Positions 22,854 to 34,126 of a DNA stretch of 64,000 nt are shown piece by piece. Location: contig JAFJTR010000010.1 of the NCBI GenBank assembly GCA_022559985.1, positions 372,001-436,000 on the forward strand. The letters run 5' to 3'. The translations under genes and the position numbers were made by a program. Position 1 is the first letter of the stretch. Every line of letters starts with the position of its first letter. Source of the DNA: Parastagonospora avenae f. sp. tritici 18332-5. Its lineage: Eukaryota > Ascomycota > Dothideomycetes > Pleosporales > Phaeosphaeriaceae. Below the pieces are notes generated by a model that ran no database searches, had not been told where the DNA came from, and worked only from the letters and a program-made list of their open reading frames with translations.

Positions 22854-25800
22854 ACGATTCGCTACGACACAAGCATGGAACATGAAGGCCCAGACACTGA
22901 AAAGGGAAGGGGTAGTGTACCACATGGCATATAGCATGATCTGAATGAATTGTTGCATTTGCCTAATTTTGCGTCCCTGCATGCAACCCAGAAGCGTATT
23001 GTCATACTGACATCTGTGATTAAAAGCTAAAGCGTTTTCTGCAATCGCGTCTTCCAACCCGACCCAGAAATTTCTGGAGCAATTTTGAGCAGAGATTAGT
23101 CGGGCCTACTATAACAGTGGAGTTGTTGTACCCATCATACTAAAGTACTGGTAACTCCACCTGATCATCATGATTTACAAACGGTCCGTGGCGTGATCGA
23201 GCTAATTTGTGACTTACATTAACACACTAGTACTCTACTCTACCTCTTGGTGGCCGTCCGGTGAAGATGCTTGTCAACATGGTGATATCGTGAGATATTC
23301 CTGGTGGAGGGTTACAGTCATGAAACATGCCTGCTGGTCCGGTGTGCTGTGCCTGTATTGTGGATCCGTTGACAGCATGCGAACTTCCAGGATACTTACA
23401 TGTCATACGAGACATTCAACATTAGGTTTTTGAGCCGGTGCGCTGCACAATGGTGATGCTGTTGAGGTGTGGGCCAGGGACATGTCACCACAAGTATGTC
23501 TCCATGATGTTCCATGATAGCTTTTACCAGCCACTGGAGCCTGCTTCGGTGCTGATGTAATGAGCAAGCAATCAGCATCGCATCGCCTGTACAGTCCAAA
23601 TTGAGAATGAAACGGGTCGGTTCTGCGGCCATGGAGTACTTGAGGTGAGTCAGAGGTCTATTGTCAGCACTGTCAGCAAATACCTCTATCTTCATACCCG
23701 GATATAGTCGTCGGCAGTAACACAGTAATTGAGGTGCTCAGTCCAGAGCTCGGCCGACGTCGCACCATGTTGGTCAGAGTCAGAAGGAGAAGGTCCAGAC
23801 GGAGTTCGGAATGCGAGTTAAAGCGAGGATGCGAGTCCGAACGCCGACCTTGAATTGCCGCAACACGAAGGGGTCTGGCTTGTTCCAGTGCGCAGGGAGT
23901 TCAGCCTCTTAACCGTAGAACGAGGACGCCCGTGACCAGACCAGCTGGTGCTCGACATCGGCCCGTTAGGGACCTCATCCGAGAGGCAGTCGAGACTTCA
24001 GACCCTGAGCCCCTGCGCTACGGGAGAAAGCCGCGCGAGTTTCTCGAAGCTTGTGGGAACATTCCACCTGGCGTGCGCGAAAATGGATGCGAGGTCAAGG
24101 GGCGGTGAGATGTGCTGTAATTGCGAAAGTATGGTGACATGGCACGTTCTGCAGGCGATTGGATGGCGACAGTTGTATGCGGAATTCCGACATCATATTT
24201 CACATGCTACGCGTGGCATGCTGATGCGACAGCTTTGACCGTCGGAATCTGAGGCTGGTGGTCGGAAAGGCAAAACTAGGAACGTGTCGCATAGAATAAC
24301 GCGATTTGTTGGTCAGATCACACAACGTTTATGCGACGGTTGTCGAGCATTTTCCCGATCTGGCTAGGCAAGCCACGCAGGTATGGCAGAACCTTGCATG
24401 TCTGTGGCTAAGCGAGATATCGTGAGATTTCTGCCTTGGTGTTTTGAGGACATGTCGAGCTTGGGGCATCAGATCCAGCATCCGCCGCGTTCAGTTGCCT
24501 TGTCGGGCCACTCCGACGGTGAAGCTGCTTGCGTCTAGCCGCACGCGACGAAGCTGGCACGAATGCTGGTTGCGATCGAGTAATTGCCAGGCAAAAGACC
24601 AGTCTGGTCCCTCAACATGTGGATGCCCTGACACGAGGTGCTCGCCAGGTACAGAAAAAGCGGGCCGGGTAAGACGCTGTAAAGGCTCTTGGGAGCATGT
24701 GGAGCGTGGTCCTACCACGGGCACCAGTGCTTGGTGGACGGAAGCTGGAAAATTTTCGCAGCATTACCTAACGCCGGCGCCTTGGCATATAAATCACGAT
24801 GCTGCGAAAGCACGACTGAGGGCTGAAGATGTTGCACAATTAGCAATGTGCTCAGGCTGTAATTGCGGGCGGGTAATTGTATGGTCAGGTGGTTGCAGCC
24901 GCGACGATGCGCGCCTCGGTGATGAGTGGCAGAGAGTCCGGCATCGTGTTCTTCCACGGAGATGCTCAATTGCGCATCCATGATGTCGCCCTTTCGAGAC
25001 AGGCACAACGCCAGACTGCGGGGAACCGCGCATCACAACCGCGTGGACGACTGGTCATGGGCAGTGGGCCAGAGGGCCGTAGTGCGTCGGTGAGCACCCC
25101 AGAGTTTTCAGTTTCGGTGGGGATGTTGGAAGGATGATGCGATCTGGGATCCAAGGCCGTCGGCGAGCCACAACATGTTGCTCGGGCTCAAGCCACGACG
25201 TCGCATTGGCACAGGCTGGGTCAAAGAAAACTGTGATGAAACGAAAGTGGATTAGTGTGGTCATCGAATTATCGGTCAGGGCGAGCGTCGCGGCGGAGCG
25301 AGGAGACTGCGCGCGCTGCTGGCGATGCGTCTTCAACTGAGCGTGCTGCTGTTCTCATCTCACGGTGATGCTGGCGTGGTGTTATTTCCTGCTCGGCGTC
25401 GCTACTGGGCGATCACGAGAGAAGCGGCAGGCCGTGCGCGCTTGCCTCCTGACCCGAAAATCGCGACATGCGCAGGGATCTGTGGCCGCTCCTGGCTAGC
25501 GCCATGTGAGAAAAGCTTGGGTCTGAGTTAACCATGATGGCATGCTCGAGGCGCCCAGTCATCGATTTCTCTCATGTAAAACTTCGTGAATAACCCTTTA
25601 AATAAAGTCCTTCGCTGCCCCAGATCTGCTCCTGCTCAGAGATCGCTCTTTGGAATATGTTCCTGCCGCAAAACCTTACTCACCACCTAAACTCCCACAA
25701 GATCAATTCTTGAACGCCGCATTCAGCGCCTCCACCCGTGCATATCGTCTCCCCGGAGATACACACTTTGCTTTAAAGTTGCTCTTATCTCGCAGCTTCC

Positions 25801-25857
25801 CACCCACACCACCCACTCACATCACCGAATCTCAGCCCTACCCCAGATTCTCTTATC
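22854..25857. other. 3-kb gene-free segment plus arrestin gene leader
   Basis: No convincing gene. Frames are short (longest 179 codons, 24444-24983 plus) and overlap on opposite strands. The plus strand from about 23,700 to 25,500 is G-rich with many GTCGG/CGACG words, as in decayed mobile DNA, but I find no protein remnant. From about 25,600 the sequence is C-rich and likely the 5' leader of the arrestin-like gene. Confidence 0.4.
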
Positions 25858-27207
25858 ATGCCCGGCCGTTTACTGTCCTCCCTCGCCAGGGTGGCACCCT
25901 CACCGTTGCCCAAATTGGACAAACCGTCAAAGACCCACACTGCGCCTTTGTTCCCCCCAGTCTATTCCTACGAAGCTCCCGCGGTAAAGGGAACCAGCAA
26001 GTCGCAAGAGTCCCTCGTCATGGACATTTTCAAGCGCCACGACAAGCACAATGCCGACAAGAAAAGCCCCAAGGCGAGTCCTAAAGTGGAGGCTCAGGCG
26101 GCCGCAACGCTCAACATGAGCGTCGAGTCTCCACCAATCGTCTTCTACAACAGCGCCCAATCCTCCACTGGCGCCATTTTCTCTGGCCAGCTGATGATGA
26201 ACATCCACGAACCATACGTCACCATCAACAAGTTTGAGATGCGCCTACTGGCCATCGTATCCACCAAGAAGCCTGTTGCACCCCACTGCCCAGATTGCAG
26301 TGCGCAGACGACCGAAATCCACACCTGGGAGTTTCTGACGCACCCCGCATCTATTCGTCACGGGTCACACAGCTACCCCTTCAGCCATTTGCTGCCGGGT
26401 CACCTGCCCGCGACCACGCATGGAAACCTTGCCACTTTGGACTACTACCTTTCCGCGGTCGCTACCTTGGCCAATGGTGACAAGATCACTTATAGGCGCA
26501 GCATTGACGTCAAGCGCGCTATCTTCCCCGGACCCGAGAAGCACTCCATCCGCATTTTCCCACCCACCAATTTGACAGCTTCCGTGAAGTTGCCCCCGGT
26601 CATCCACCCGATTGGCGACTTCCCTATCGAGATGCGCTTGTCTGGCATTGTACAGAATAAGGCCGATTCTCAAACTCGCTGGAGGCTGAGGAAGCTCAAC
26701 TGGCGCATTGAGGAGACTCAGAAGTTCATTGCTCCAGCCTGCTCCAAGCACATCCAGAAGGTTGGTGGTGAAGGCAAGGGCGTTCTACACGAGGATGTCC
26801 GTGCCATCGCCAACGAGGAGGTCAAGACTGGCTGGAAGACCGACTTTGAGCGCGGCGAGATTGACGTCGAGTTCAACGCTGCCTGCAACGTGGCATTGAA
26901 GCCGCTTTGCGACATGGACAGCCAGAATGGCATGAGCGTCAAGCATAACCTCATCATCGAGATGGTTGTTGCTGAGGAGTGGGCGCCCCTCAAGAAGCTC
27001 AGCCAAGCGACCCCCACTGGTGCTGCACGCGTCCTCCGCACCCAGTTCCACCTCACCCTCACCGAGCGCTCTGGAATGGGCATCGCTTGGGACGAGGAGC
27101 AGCCTCCCGTCTATGAGGACGTACCTTGCAGCCCTCCCACCTACATGGACGAGTGCGAGGACCCAATGTCTGCCACCAGCTCGCGATCTGCTAGCTTTAG
27201 CATTTGA
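25858..27207 (+). CDS. Ldb19/Art1-like arrestin-related trafficking adaptor
   Basis: A single-exon frame of 449 codons from ATG 25858. It shows the LDB19 arrestin layout: a Ser/Pro/Lys N-terminal segment, then an N-arrestin strand set starting IVFYNSAQSSTGAIFSG, INKFEMRLLAIVS, and a short Cys pair (HCPDCSAQT). Next are HTWEFLTHP, a TYRRSIDVKRAI strand and the C-arrestin half (GDFPIEMRLSGIV, WRLRKLNWRIEET). A PPVYEDV motif near the C-terminus resembles the PY (PPxY) motif by which ARTs recruit Rsp5/Nedd4 ligases. The family directs ubiquitination and endocytosis of plasma-membrane transporters. Length is shorter than yeast Ldb19 but typical for filamentous fungi. Confidence 0.85.
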   Translation: MPGRLLSSLARVAPSPLPKLDKPSKTHTAPLFPPVYSYEAPAVKGTSKSQESLVMDIFKRHDKHNADKKSPKASPKVEAQAAATLNMSVESPPIVFYNSAQSSTGAIFSGQLMMNIHEPYVTINKFEMRLLAIVSTKKPVAPHCPDCSAQTTEIHTWEFLTHPASIRHGSHSYPFSHLLPGHLPATTHGNLATLDYYLSAVATLANGDKITYRRSIDVKRAIFPGPEKHSIRIFPPTNLTASVKLPPVIHPIGDFPIEMRLSGIVQNKADSQTRWRLRKLNWRIEETQKFIAPACSKHIQKVGGEGKGVLHEDVRAIANEEVKTGWKTDFERGEIDVEFNAACNVALKPLCDMDSQNGMSVKHNLIIEMVVAEEWAPLKKLSQATPTGAARVLRTQFHLTLTERSGMGIAWDEEQPPVYEDVPCSPPTYMDECEDPMSATSSRSASFSI

Positions 27208-28726
27208 GCTTTTTCGACCCTTCTTTTTCCTTGTTCACAATATACCCCCGCGATGTCTCTCCACTCGCATTTCACGAATCTCCTTCACATGTTCTCAATT
27301 GCTTCGACTGCGGATCAACGGCACAATGTGTAGGATATACCCCATTTGCACCATTTTTGGCATTTTCATTTTTCTCATCACTACTCGTTAATGCGGCGTT
27401 TCTTGGGTTGCGCTGGACATGCTTGAGTTGAGCCCGCTGTGTGCCCCTCTAGCATTGTATGATTATCCAGCTGGCGTCTATTGTATCGGAGGAAAAGTCT
27501 TGCAAAAGTCGCATCACGAATTGAACACTTTAGACACATAATAATTAGTCGTTCGAACCGTAGAACCAAGGCACTTCTACGCTCTCACATCATTCGTTCG
27601 GTTGGCATACTATGAATCACTGCCACTGCGCTCACATCCGTATCACCTACAGCAAGATCCACGATGCCTTCTCCACATCCCCATCCCCGCGCTCCGGCAT
27701 CGCATACCATCTTACCATCACGAACCCTCACCGCCATCCAGGATCCCTAACACACCACAATCCTCACCACACCACCCGCCAAGCCGCGTACTTGAGCCGC
27801 ATCAAGGCACTAACCGTCCACCCCGGCGCTCCCAAACGCAGGGCAAGCAAACCAATGACACATAAAGCGGGCCCGCCCAGGACCAGGGCCCGCCGGCCCA
27901 ACGCGCTCCCATGAGAAAGTGCACAATCTCATGTTTCTGGCCTGATGCGATTGTGCGGGATGGAATTGCCGGATTGGGAAGGGATGCGCGGGTGCGGCTC
28001 TGCGCGAGAGTGCGGATTGGCGGTCTGGATTCTAGAGGGTTCTTGGAAGGGTAGGGATGGGATTTGGAATGATGTGTGTGTGAGGTCAGCCGAGTTGATG
28101 TGGGTTGTGGAGCAGGATTGGGGTGAAGATCGGGATCACGATGGGGGCTTGGCGGGGACGACATGTCGTCTGCTCGGGTGCGATGGTCGAGTGACTTCTT
28201 CAAGCGCAGACTATGTGCTGGAGATGCGGATATTGGTTGAGCTCTGGGGTGTCTGTAATGGCTTGTACACTTGCTTGCTATGTGAGCGCCTTGTTTTTGC
28301 ACTTAGTTTGGGTAGGGAGGTTAATTGGTAAGGTTGCGACATGGGTGGTGAATTGGTGATTTGAGCTTTTACTCTTACTCGATTTCTTTTATTCTTGAGG
28401 TTTTTGCCAAATGTCTCTTCAGCTCATGTGAATGCTCGATAAGAGTCCGGAAGGTAGGTGCATTTGAAAGGTATACTACATTAAGGAGCCTATTAGATGG
28501 ATAGGAAGAGCAGATTCATTCACTTTACAAAGCGTGTTCAAGGCACGATTGTTGTTGTCATTCGTTCCATTTTTTCCATCTACCGTATGATTCTCCCATG
28601 GAGACCTCTAACCGAAGACGATGTTGCTTAACTTATTAATAAGACTCGAGCCACGTCGTAGCTCAGTCGCTCCGTTTCCACCACTGACCTAAAGATCAAG
28701 TCCGCGTTGTTGAGGTAGAAAATAAT
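27208..28726. other. Intergenic; one weak small frame
   Basis: An ATG frame at 27612-27914 (plus, 100 codons, His/Pro/Arg-rich with a basic C-terminus) could be a small gene, but it has no domain and overlaps a 166-codon minus-strand frame (27802-28302) of equally low credibility. I leave both uncalled. The rest holds 3' flanks. Confidence 0.4.
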
Positions 28727-29357
28727 CTACTTGTTGCGGCAATCGCAGCCACAAGAGTTGGCACCGACGCAGCAGTTTCCGCCACGCTTGTAGTCGCAGT
28801 TGCGCATGTTCCTGCATCGCATCCAGGGACCGCTGCCGTTGCCTCCAGCCAGCCAGCACCACGGGCCGTTCTTCCAGCCACACTCGCGCCAGCAGTAACC
28901 TTTACGGCTGCAGTTGAACGGGGACTTGTCGGTGTTGCAGGTCAAGGTGTCGCGTCCGAAGAGCTCCTCGGCGGAGACGGAGCCGGGCTCGGACACGGCC
29001 TCGGGGGAGCGAACCACGACGTTGAGCTTGTGAGGCTTCTCGGGATCAGTAGAGGGGTCGATAGAAGGGTAGCGGTTGCGGCCCTCGGGGTGCTCAGCGC
29101 AGTGACGGACGTCCTTGGGATCGGCGCCCTCAGGGACAGCCATGACGCCAAGGTCACCGCACTCAGCCTCGAGAGCGGCGTAGTTGGCGGCAACGTCGCG
29201 GGCCCTGAATCAGTTGTAAGTGATTAGAGTGAGAGAGGGATCAGGATCAAACTCACAAGCCGGCGTTGACGTTGGCCTCGAGAGCGGCGGAAAGCACACC
29301 AGTGACCTTGAGGCCGAGGAGGCAAAGGCCTATGAGGGAGCCGGAAGCGAACTTCAT
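28727..29357 (-). CDS. Secreted cysteine-rich protein (effector-like), 12-Cys C-terminal domain
   Basis: Two exons on the minus strand (29357-29257 and 29204-28727; 52-bp intron GTGAGT...TTCAG) encode 192 residues. The start MKFASGSLIGLCLLGLKVTGVLS is a clear signal peptide. An N-terminal acidic propeptide-like part carries two Cys (AECGDL, RHCAEH) and may be cleaved after a FGRD-type site. The last about 72 residues carry 12 Cys in a tight pattern: C-x8-C-x5-C-x3-C-x7-C-x13-C-x6-C-x7-CC-x5-C-x1-C-x1-C, with Trp after two of them (YCWRECGW, WCWLAGG). This matches secreted disulfide-stabilised fungal proteins. It reminds me of IDI-type incompatibility-induced proteins, but that is only an impression. 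Function unknown. Confidence 0.85.
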
Positions 29358-29942
29358 TGTCGGTGGACTTGAAGTTGATAAAGTGTTGGCAGGTAAGAGG
29401 ATTGTTCGAGAACAGTCGGTAGAGGAGAGATTGGGAGGTAGAGCGTAGAGGAGATGGAGGAGGGGCACCGAGGAGAGTTTACATATCTGTCAGCGAAGAG
29501 TATTCGGCGCTAGCAAGACGCTCGGCCTTGTGATTCGTTTGCACGCGCGATAGCGAAGGTTCTAACCTAAGAACGCGGGAAGCGGTCGCAGTGTCGCCTG
29601 GCAGGCCTCTATTACGACGAGCGGAAGCGGGCTGATCAGAAAGAACGCTCTGATTAGAAGCGATATCGGGCCAGCACGAAGATTCACCTGAGAACACTTC
29701 TGTATGGCACACTGAAACTAGGCCAGTATCAGTCAGACTCTATCACGGACAGTGCCAGCCTGCAAAGGATAACCGTAGCAACGAATACAAGGTCAAAAAG
29801 AATTTGATGGAACACGTGTTCGGAACGGGATTGAATGCTGATGTATATTAGGCAACCTTTTCAACGAGGCTGACAAAATGTAGAGATTACGATAAAGATG
29901 GCATTGCTTCGACAACTACGACCTCACCATGATGATGTGTAG
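29358..29942. other. Intergenic, no gene recognised
   Basis: This holds the 5' flank of the cysteine-rich secreted gene and the 3' flank of the RING gene. Frames stay below 80 codons. Confidence 0.45.
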
Positions 29943-30761
29943 CTATGGGTAGTACACCCAATCCGGCGCTGGCGTGTCCGCTGGTATTCGTAGCCGAGCT
30001 TCGCACAAGACTGCTCGACACGAAGGGCAAGTGTGAGACTTTGACATTGCGGAGTCGTTGACCCAGGCATCCAGACACTGCTCGTAAAAGTAGTGAACAC
30101 AGGTGGTGACCACCGGCTTCTGGCTCGCCTCATTAGTATCAGTCGTCACATCAGCGATACAGATTGGGCACGCGGTGTTTATAGGGACGCTCGGCGTAGA
30201 CTGGCAGAACATTGCCATATCAATCGGTGGGCCCATATTACGATACATGTCCTCTGGCACTTCAGGTGGTGGAGATTCTGTCATCCGCATCAACCAAAGT
30301 GGATGTGCCACGTGATGAAGGCATCGCCGGTATTCACGCTCAAAGCCGGAGGCCATGTTCCAGTACTGGGCACACGTCAGCTGTTCCCGAAAGGTAGAGC
30401 GCAGACCGCATACGAGTCCGTTAAGTACGTTATATCCTTCACGTAGGTCATTGCAGCCGAGATCTCGAGCAGCGTCGGAAGAGGAAGAGGTACAAGTCTG
30501 CAGCTCTTCAAAATTTATCTCGTGAGTGTCAAACCCAGGAAAACACCGCTCTGCGATGTTATAAAGGAGCCCGCCAGTTTCACCGTGGCGGCCGATCCTG
30601 ATGGCACTTTCCATCACTCTGAAAAAGCTTTGTGTGGCTTCCCGCATCGCATCACCGAAAGCTTGGTCTTGCTTGGTGGTAAGCATCCAGCGATTTGCCA
30701 TAAGTGTGAGTTGCGAAGCTCGGGTTTGGAAATATGTGTGTAGGGAACCTGTTGGTTGCAT
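29943..30761 (-). CDS. RING-H2-type finger protein with an atypical fifth ligand
   Basis: A single-exon ATG frame of 272 codons. A RING-like finger occupies about residues 196-250: ACPICIADV, TTCVHYFYEQCLDAW, then HTCPSCRAVL. Ligands C, C, C, H, C, C and C are in place, but the fifth position (His or Cys in C-x-H-x2-H/C) is Tyr (CVHYFYEQC), so zinc binding at that site is doubtful. The N-terminal 190 residues have scattered Cys and no recognised domain. If active it would be an E3 ubiquitin ligase. The next gene upstream is a probable distant paralogue. Confidence 0.7.
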   Translation of the reverse strand: MQPTGSLHTYFQTRASQLTLMANRWMLTTKQDQAFGDAMREATQSFFRVMESAIRIGRHGETGGLLYNIAERCFPGFDTHEINFEELQTCTSSSSDAARDLGCNDLREGYNVLNGLVCGLRSTFREQLTCAQYWNMASGFEREYRRCLHHVAHPLWLMRMTESPPPEVPEDMYRNMGPPIDMAMFCQSTPSVPINTACPICIADVTTDTNEASQKPVVTTCVHYFYEQCLDAWVNDSAMSKSHTCPSCRAVLCEARLRIPADTPAPDWVYYP

Positions 30762-31137
30762 CGCGGTGGACGATCTTGAGTTGTGTTGGATTTGTGAGAT
30801 GAGATAGGGACAAGTGCTCAGGCAGTAATTTATAGACTGAGAAATGGAAAGATGAGAGCTTGGGATGCCGATCTAACAATGTAATTTACAGGCAAACAGT
30901 GTAGCCGTAATAATTTTACTAACAAAACGCTAGCATACGATGCACAGTGCTGGATACTGTACGCACATTAGCTCTAGCCAACAGTGAAAGAGCAATATTG
31001 CGGCCAGCCAAGGTATACATTCGGGAACAGGTTGAGCAAAAAGCTTTTGAGTGGGCGTAGCTCGTGAACATGCATGATGTCAAACTCCATAAGAAAGTAC
31101 GGACAAGTCCGTAAGGCTTACTATATTGACACTTCAC
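30762..31137. other. Intergenic between the two RING-type genes
   Basis: No gene or RNA recognised; it contains the promoter of the RING gene on its left. Confidence 0.45.
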
Positions 31138-32211
31138 TCAACGCAACGATTTCACTTGAAACAACAATCCAGTCCAATCTGCCCCCGTCGTACGTTCCAT
31201 ACAGCTGCAGTGCCATGTGGATTTTGCCTCGTTCCTCACGCAAAACTTCCCGATCAAGCGTGCACTACCATTCGCCCACTCATTCAGACACTCATCATGG
31301 AAAGGGTGTCTTGCCTGACATCGAGCACATACCAGCGTCTGACTTTCCAAGCCAATCAGCGATTCATGGCAAATCCCACACTGGCCGTCTGGCATGAGAG
31401 AATGTTCATAAGGCGTGCTGAACTCATTTAATGGGATAGGAGGTCTAATCGCGGTGTATTCGACATCCGTTGAATCTGGTTCGTATTGCGTCGGCGAAGG
31501 ATGGAAGGCAGTGGCAATCTCCGTGTGTGTTATGACCATTTCCTCAGCCGAAGTCATATGTGATCGTGCTGCGGTGTTGTGGTTCAGATCATCCCCTTTG
31601 GAGGTCCCGAGCTGTCATTTGGTCAGTATTAAATATGCTGCTCAGCTCGAAAGTGACTTACCGTCGCTCCACCTCCACTGAAGCACAAGCATCTCGATAC
31701 AATGGTGGTCGCCATTGTGCAGTTCCTCAGCCACTGCCTTATACGCAATATCGACAAAAATTCGTTTGATGTCTTTGACCACCCTCCGTTGTTCAGTACT
31801 CATGGTGACTGCACTAGATGTTGGCGATGCCGTCAGGACGTAAAAGTCGTGAATGATCCGTACGACATTCGCAACCTCGTCTATATCGATGACGGGCCAT
31901 ACTCCATAAAAAGCAGTGGAAGTTAGCAAGTACTCAGCCGCATGCCCGCGGACATGTGCTCAGCGAGTGTCGACATCAGCGCAAAGGACGCGTGGTATGA
32001 TGAGAACATACGCGATATTGCTCACGAGACCTAAGAGCCATTCTGTTTCGTACGGGTCTTCTTTGAGGTGGTCGAGAGCAAAGAAAAGGCTGGGGAAGGA
32101 GATTTCGAGATTGATCGCTTCAGGTAGAGCCATTGTCGACAGTCTGATTGTTGGGACGGGAAGATATAGGAGGTCAAGTTTTGAAGTAACCATATTCGCT
32201 ATGAGAGACAT
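31138..32211 (-). CDS. Probable multi-exon RING-type protein, degenerate; splicing uncertain
   Basis: Three minus-strand coding blocks appear to form one gene. The first starts at ATG 32211 (MSLIANMVTSKLDLLYLP...). The second begins near 31,930 and ends at a good donor (GTAAGT) at 31661. The last runs to 31138. Blocks one and two are in the same frame but separated by a TGA at 31960-31962; an intron GTGAGC...CTGAG of 93 bp would remove it. The second junction needs an acceptor at CAAAG to keep phase. The last block has an incomplete RING: QCGIC, CARCQARHPFHDECLNEW, then FC and HC spaced by 11 residues instead of 2. Likeness to the neighbouring RING gene (CLNEWANGSA versus CLDAWVNDSA) suggests duplication. 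It could equally be a decaying copy. Confidence 0.45.
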
Positions 32212-32765
32212 TCTGTGAAGTGAGACAAAGTTTCGAAGACACTCCAGCACGTGCTGGAAAACTATAAATATATACCGGAATGTCTAGAAATAACTACCCA
32301 TTTGAATGAAACAATCTGAATCCCTCTCCTTGTTGACTGTCCTTGCACAGTCTCTCCATATGCCTGACAGAATGTCGCCTCTGGAGAAGCGAGAAAGGTC
32401 TGGAGAGCAGTATAAATGCAGATAAACGGCACTGCCTTCTGACCGGAATCGGCATCATGGTCGCTCGTAATCTGTATATGAGCTGTTCACTGCCTTTCAT
32501 TTTCCCTTTTCCGACTGTTCTCCCAAGCAACCTGGCTTCTAATCCTCATATGTCTGCAATTCAAATTTGGTTGTCGAAGTCGGGGCCGATTCTAGAGGCG
32601 TTGCTATAGCTGACATGGACGATGTTGGATTGGTAGTTGTGCGTAAGAGCTCGAGCGACGTTGAGGCGGTTCGCAACTGTGCAGTTTGGAACCACAAAAT
32701 CGTTCGTAATGTCGATTTAGTAAAGGAAGTCACTCAGCTCGAGAGTTTCCAGACCAGTTTAACGA
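32212..32765. other. Intergenic, no gene recognised
   Basis: Short opposing frames only (longest 97 codons, 32567-32860 plus, antisense to the next gene). Confidence 0.4.
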
Positions 32766-33866
32766 TCATTTCAAACTCTTCACAACTCGAAACGCCTCCG
32801 CAAACTCCGCGAAATCCCAATCGTCCTCCTCAACAGCATCCGCGAACCACGAGTTCTTGAAGTCTTCTTTACTCAGCGCCTCCCAAGGAGGCGTATGCAT
32901 CTCCACCCTCAGACAATCTCTCAGTCGTTCATTTTGCAAAGGACATCGAGGTTTCAACCACCTGACCGCATAGGCGATCCTCTGCGCCCTTGTCTTGTTG
33001 TACACCGCGAAAAATGCTGGTCTCCATGGTCGATGGTGTACGTACCTCGGCGACGTCAGCGTGATGGTCATTGTTTCGAGATTTGGATAGCGCTCCAGGG
33101 TGGCTGTTCCGCCGGAGATGATGCTGGGCCAAAGACGACGCGTCCAGCCATAGTTAACTTCATCGAGGTTGGTTTGGTAAATGCGTAAGTCGGCATCGGC
33201 GATGTAGACTACGTGACGGACAAGTTGGCGATACACAACTGATGTGTCTATGTCGTTGAGGGGGCCAAGTCGATAGATATTTTCTCCATAGAAGACGAGA
33301 CTACATTCGGCATGCAGCTGTTTACATGTTTGCAACATGGATAGAGCGATGCATCTTCCCAGGCGTTGAGGCTCGATAGGGCCTGCGTTCCCATGACGAA
33401 CGATGCGGGCCTTGTAGATTGGGCGTCGGTTGCTATAGAGGTTGGGAGAGTACATAAATATGGCGCCTTCGACACGCAATGCGAAGCTGTAGATGTAGTC
33501 TCTGATCTCAAGAGGGAGATCTAGGAATCCTGTCCTGTGCGGGTCGGCCTTGTAGGATTGATGCCATTCTATGGAAAGATTCCGCTCTGACATCAGCTGA
33601 GAACTGGGGACTCTGCACTTGTGACGGAAGGAACACTCACTTGCGACGCCATCTTGACTGCCATATTTGCCTGGAGAGAAGCTTGTTACTTGACAAAAAC
33701 AACGGGCACAGTGGCTTTTGTGGGCAGGCTGAGAGGTGTCAGCTGAGAATGTGCCTAGGCTATTCTGGTGATGCCGGCAATACTGTACTCCGTTCCTCAG
33801 CGACTTCACATCGTTCTTTGGAGCCCCACCCAGATCGTTAAGAAGGACCCTGGCCACTAGCCGCAT
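32766..33866 (-). CDS. F-box-like / 2EXR-type hypothetical protein
   Basis: The frame contains the fungal motif GFLDLPLEIRDYIYSFAL, typical of a very large family of F-box-like proteins in Pezizomycotina. It is followed by LSMLQTCKQLHAECSLVFYGENIYRL, the second conserved block of that family. The function of these proteins is unknown; the first motif resembles the Skp1-binding helix of F-box proteins. The first 91 residues, including a Cys/His-rich stretch (HCARCFCQ), do not look like the family, so the ATG at 33593 (MSERNLSIEW) is a plausible alternative start. Confidence 0.65.
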   Translation of the reverse strand: MRLVARVLLNDLGGAPKNDVKSLRNGVQYCRHHQNSLGTFSADTSQPAHKSHCARCFCQVTSFSPGKYGSQDGVASECSFRHKCRVPSSQLMSERNLSIEWHQSYKADPHRTGFLDLPLEIRDYIYSFALRVEGAIFMYSPNLYSNRRPIYKARIVRHGNAGPIEPQRLGRCIALSMLQTCKQLHAECSLVFYGENIYRLGPLNDIDTSVVYRQLVRHVVYIADADLRIYQTNLDEVNYGWTRRLWPSIISGGTATLERYPNLETMTITLTSPRYVHHRPWRPAFFAVYNKTRAQRIAYAVRWLKPRCPLQNERLRDCLRVEMHTPPWEALSKEDFKNSWFADAVEEDDWDFAEFAEAFRVVKSLK

Positions 33867-34126
33867 TGCTTGGTAGCGTACGTCACCCCCATTTGGTGCA
33901 CTGGCCTTTTTGACATCAGTGTATCCAGTGAGGTTTGTTGCTTGACAAGGGCGAGCGGAAAATTAATCATGGTTTATTTTCAGAAACCAAATATTGGCGG
34001 GGCTTCGGTTAGGCCACCCGCTCCGCGTCCTCACCCCGTCTCTTTTCCTTCCACGTTCCGTCTCATGATTTGCTCGTTTTATGAACAGCGATCAAATCCC
34101 AAGAACCAGCTTTGTGGTAGATATGC

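Noticed and set aside
27612..28302. Opposing 100- and 166-codon frames
   Set aside because: Mutually overlapping, compositionally biased (His/Pro/Arg) and without domain, signal peptide or intron evidence.
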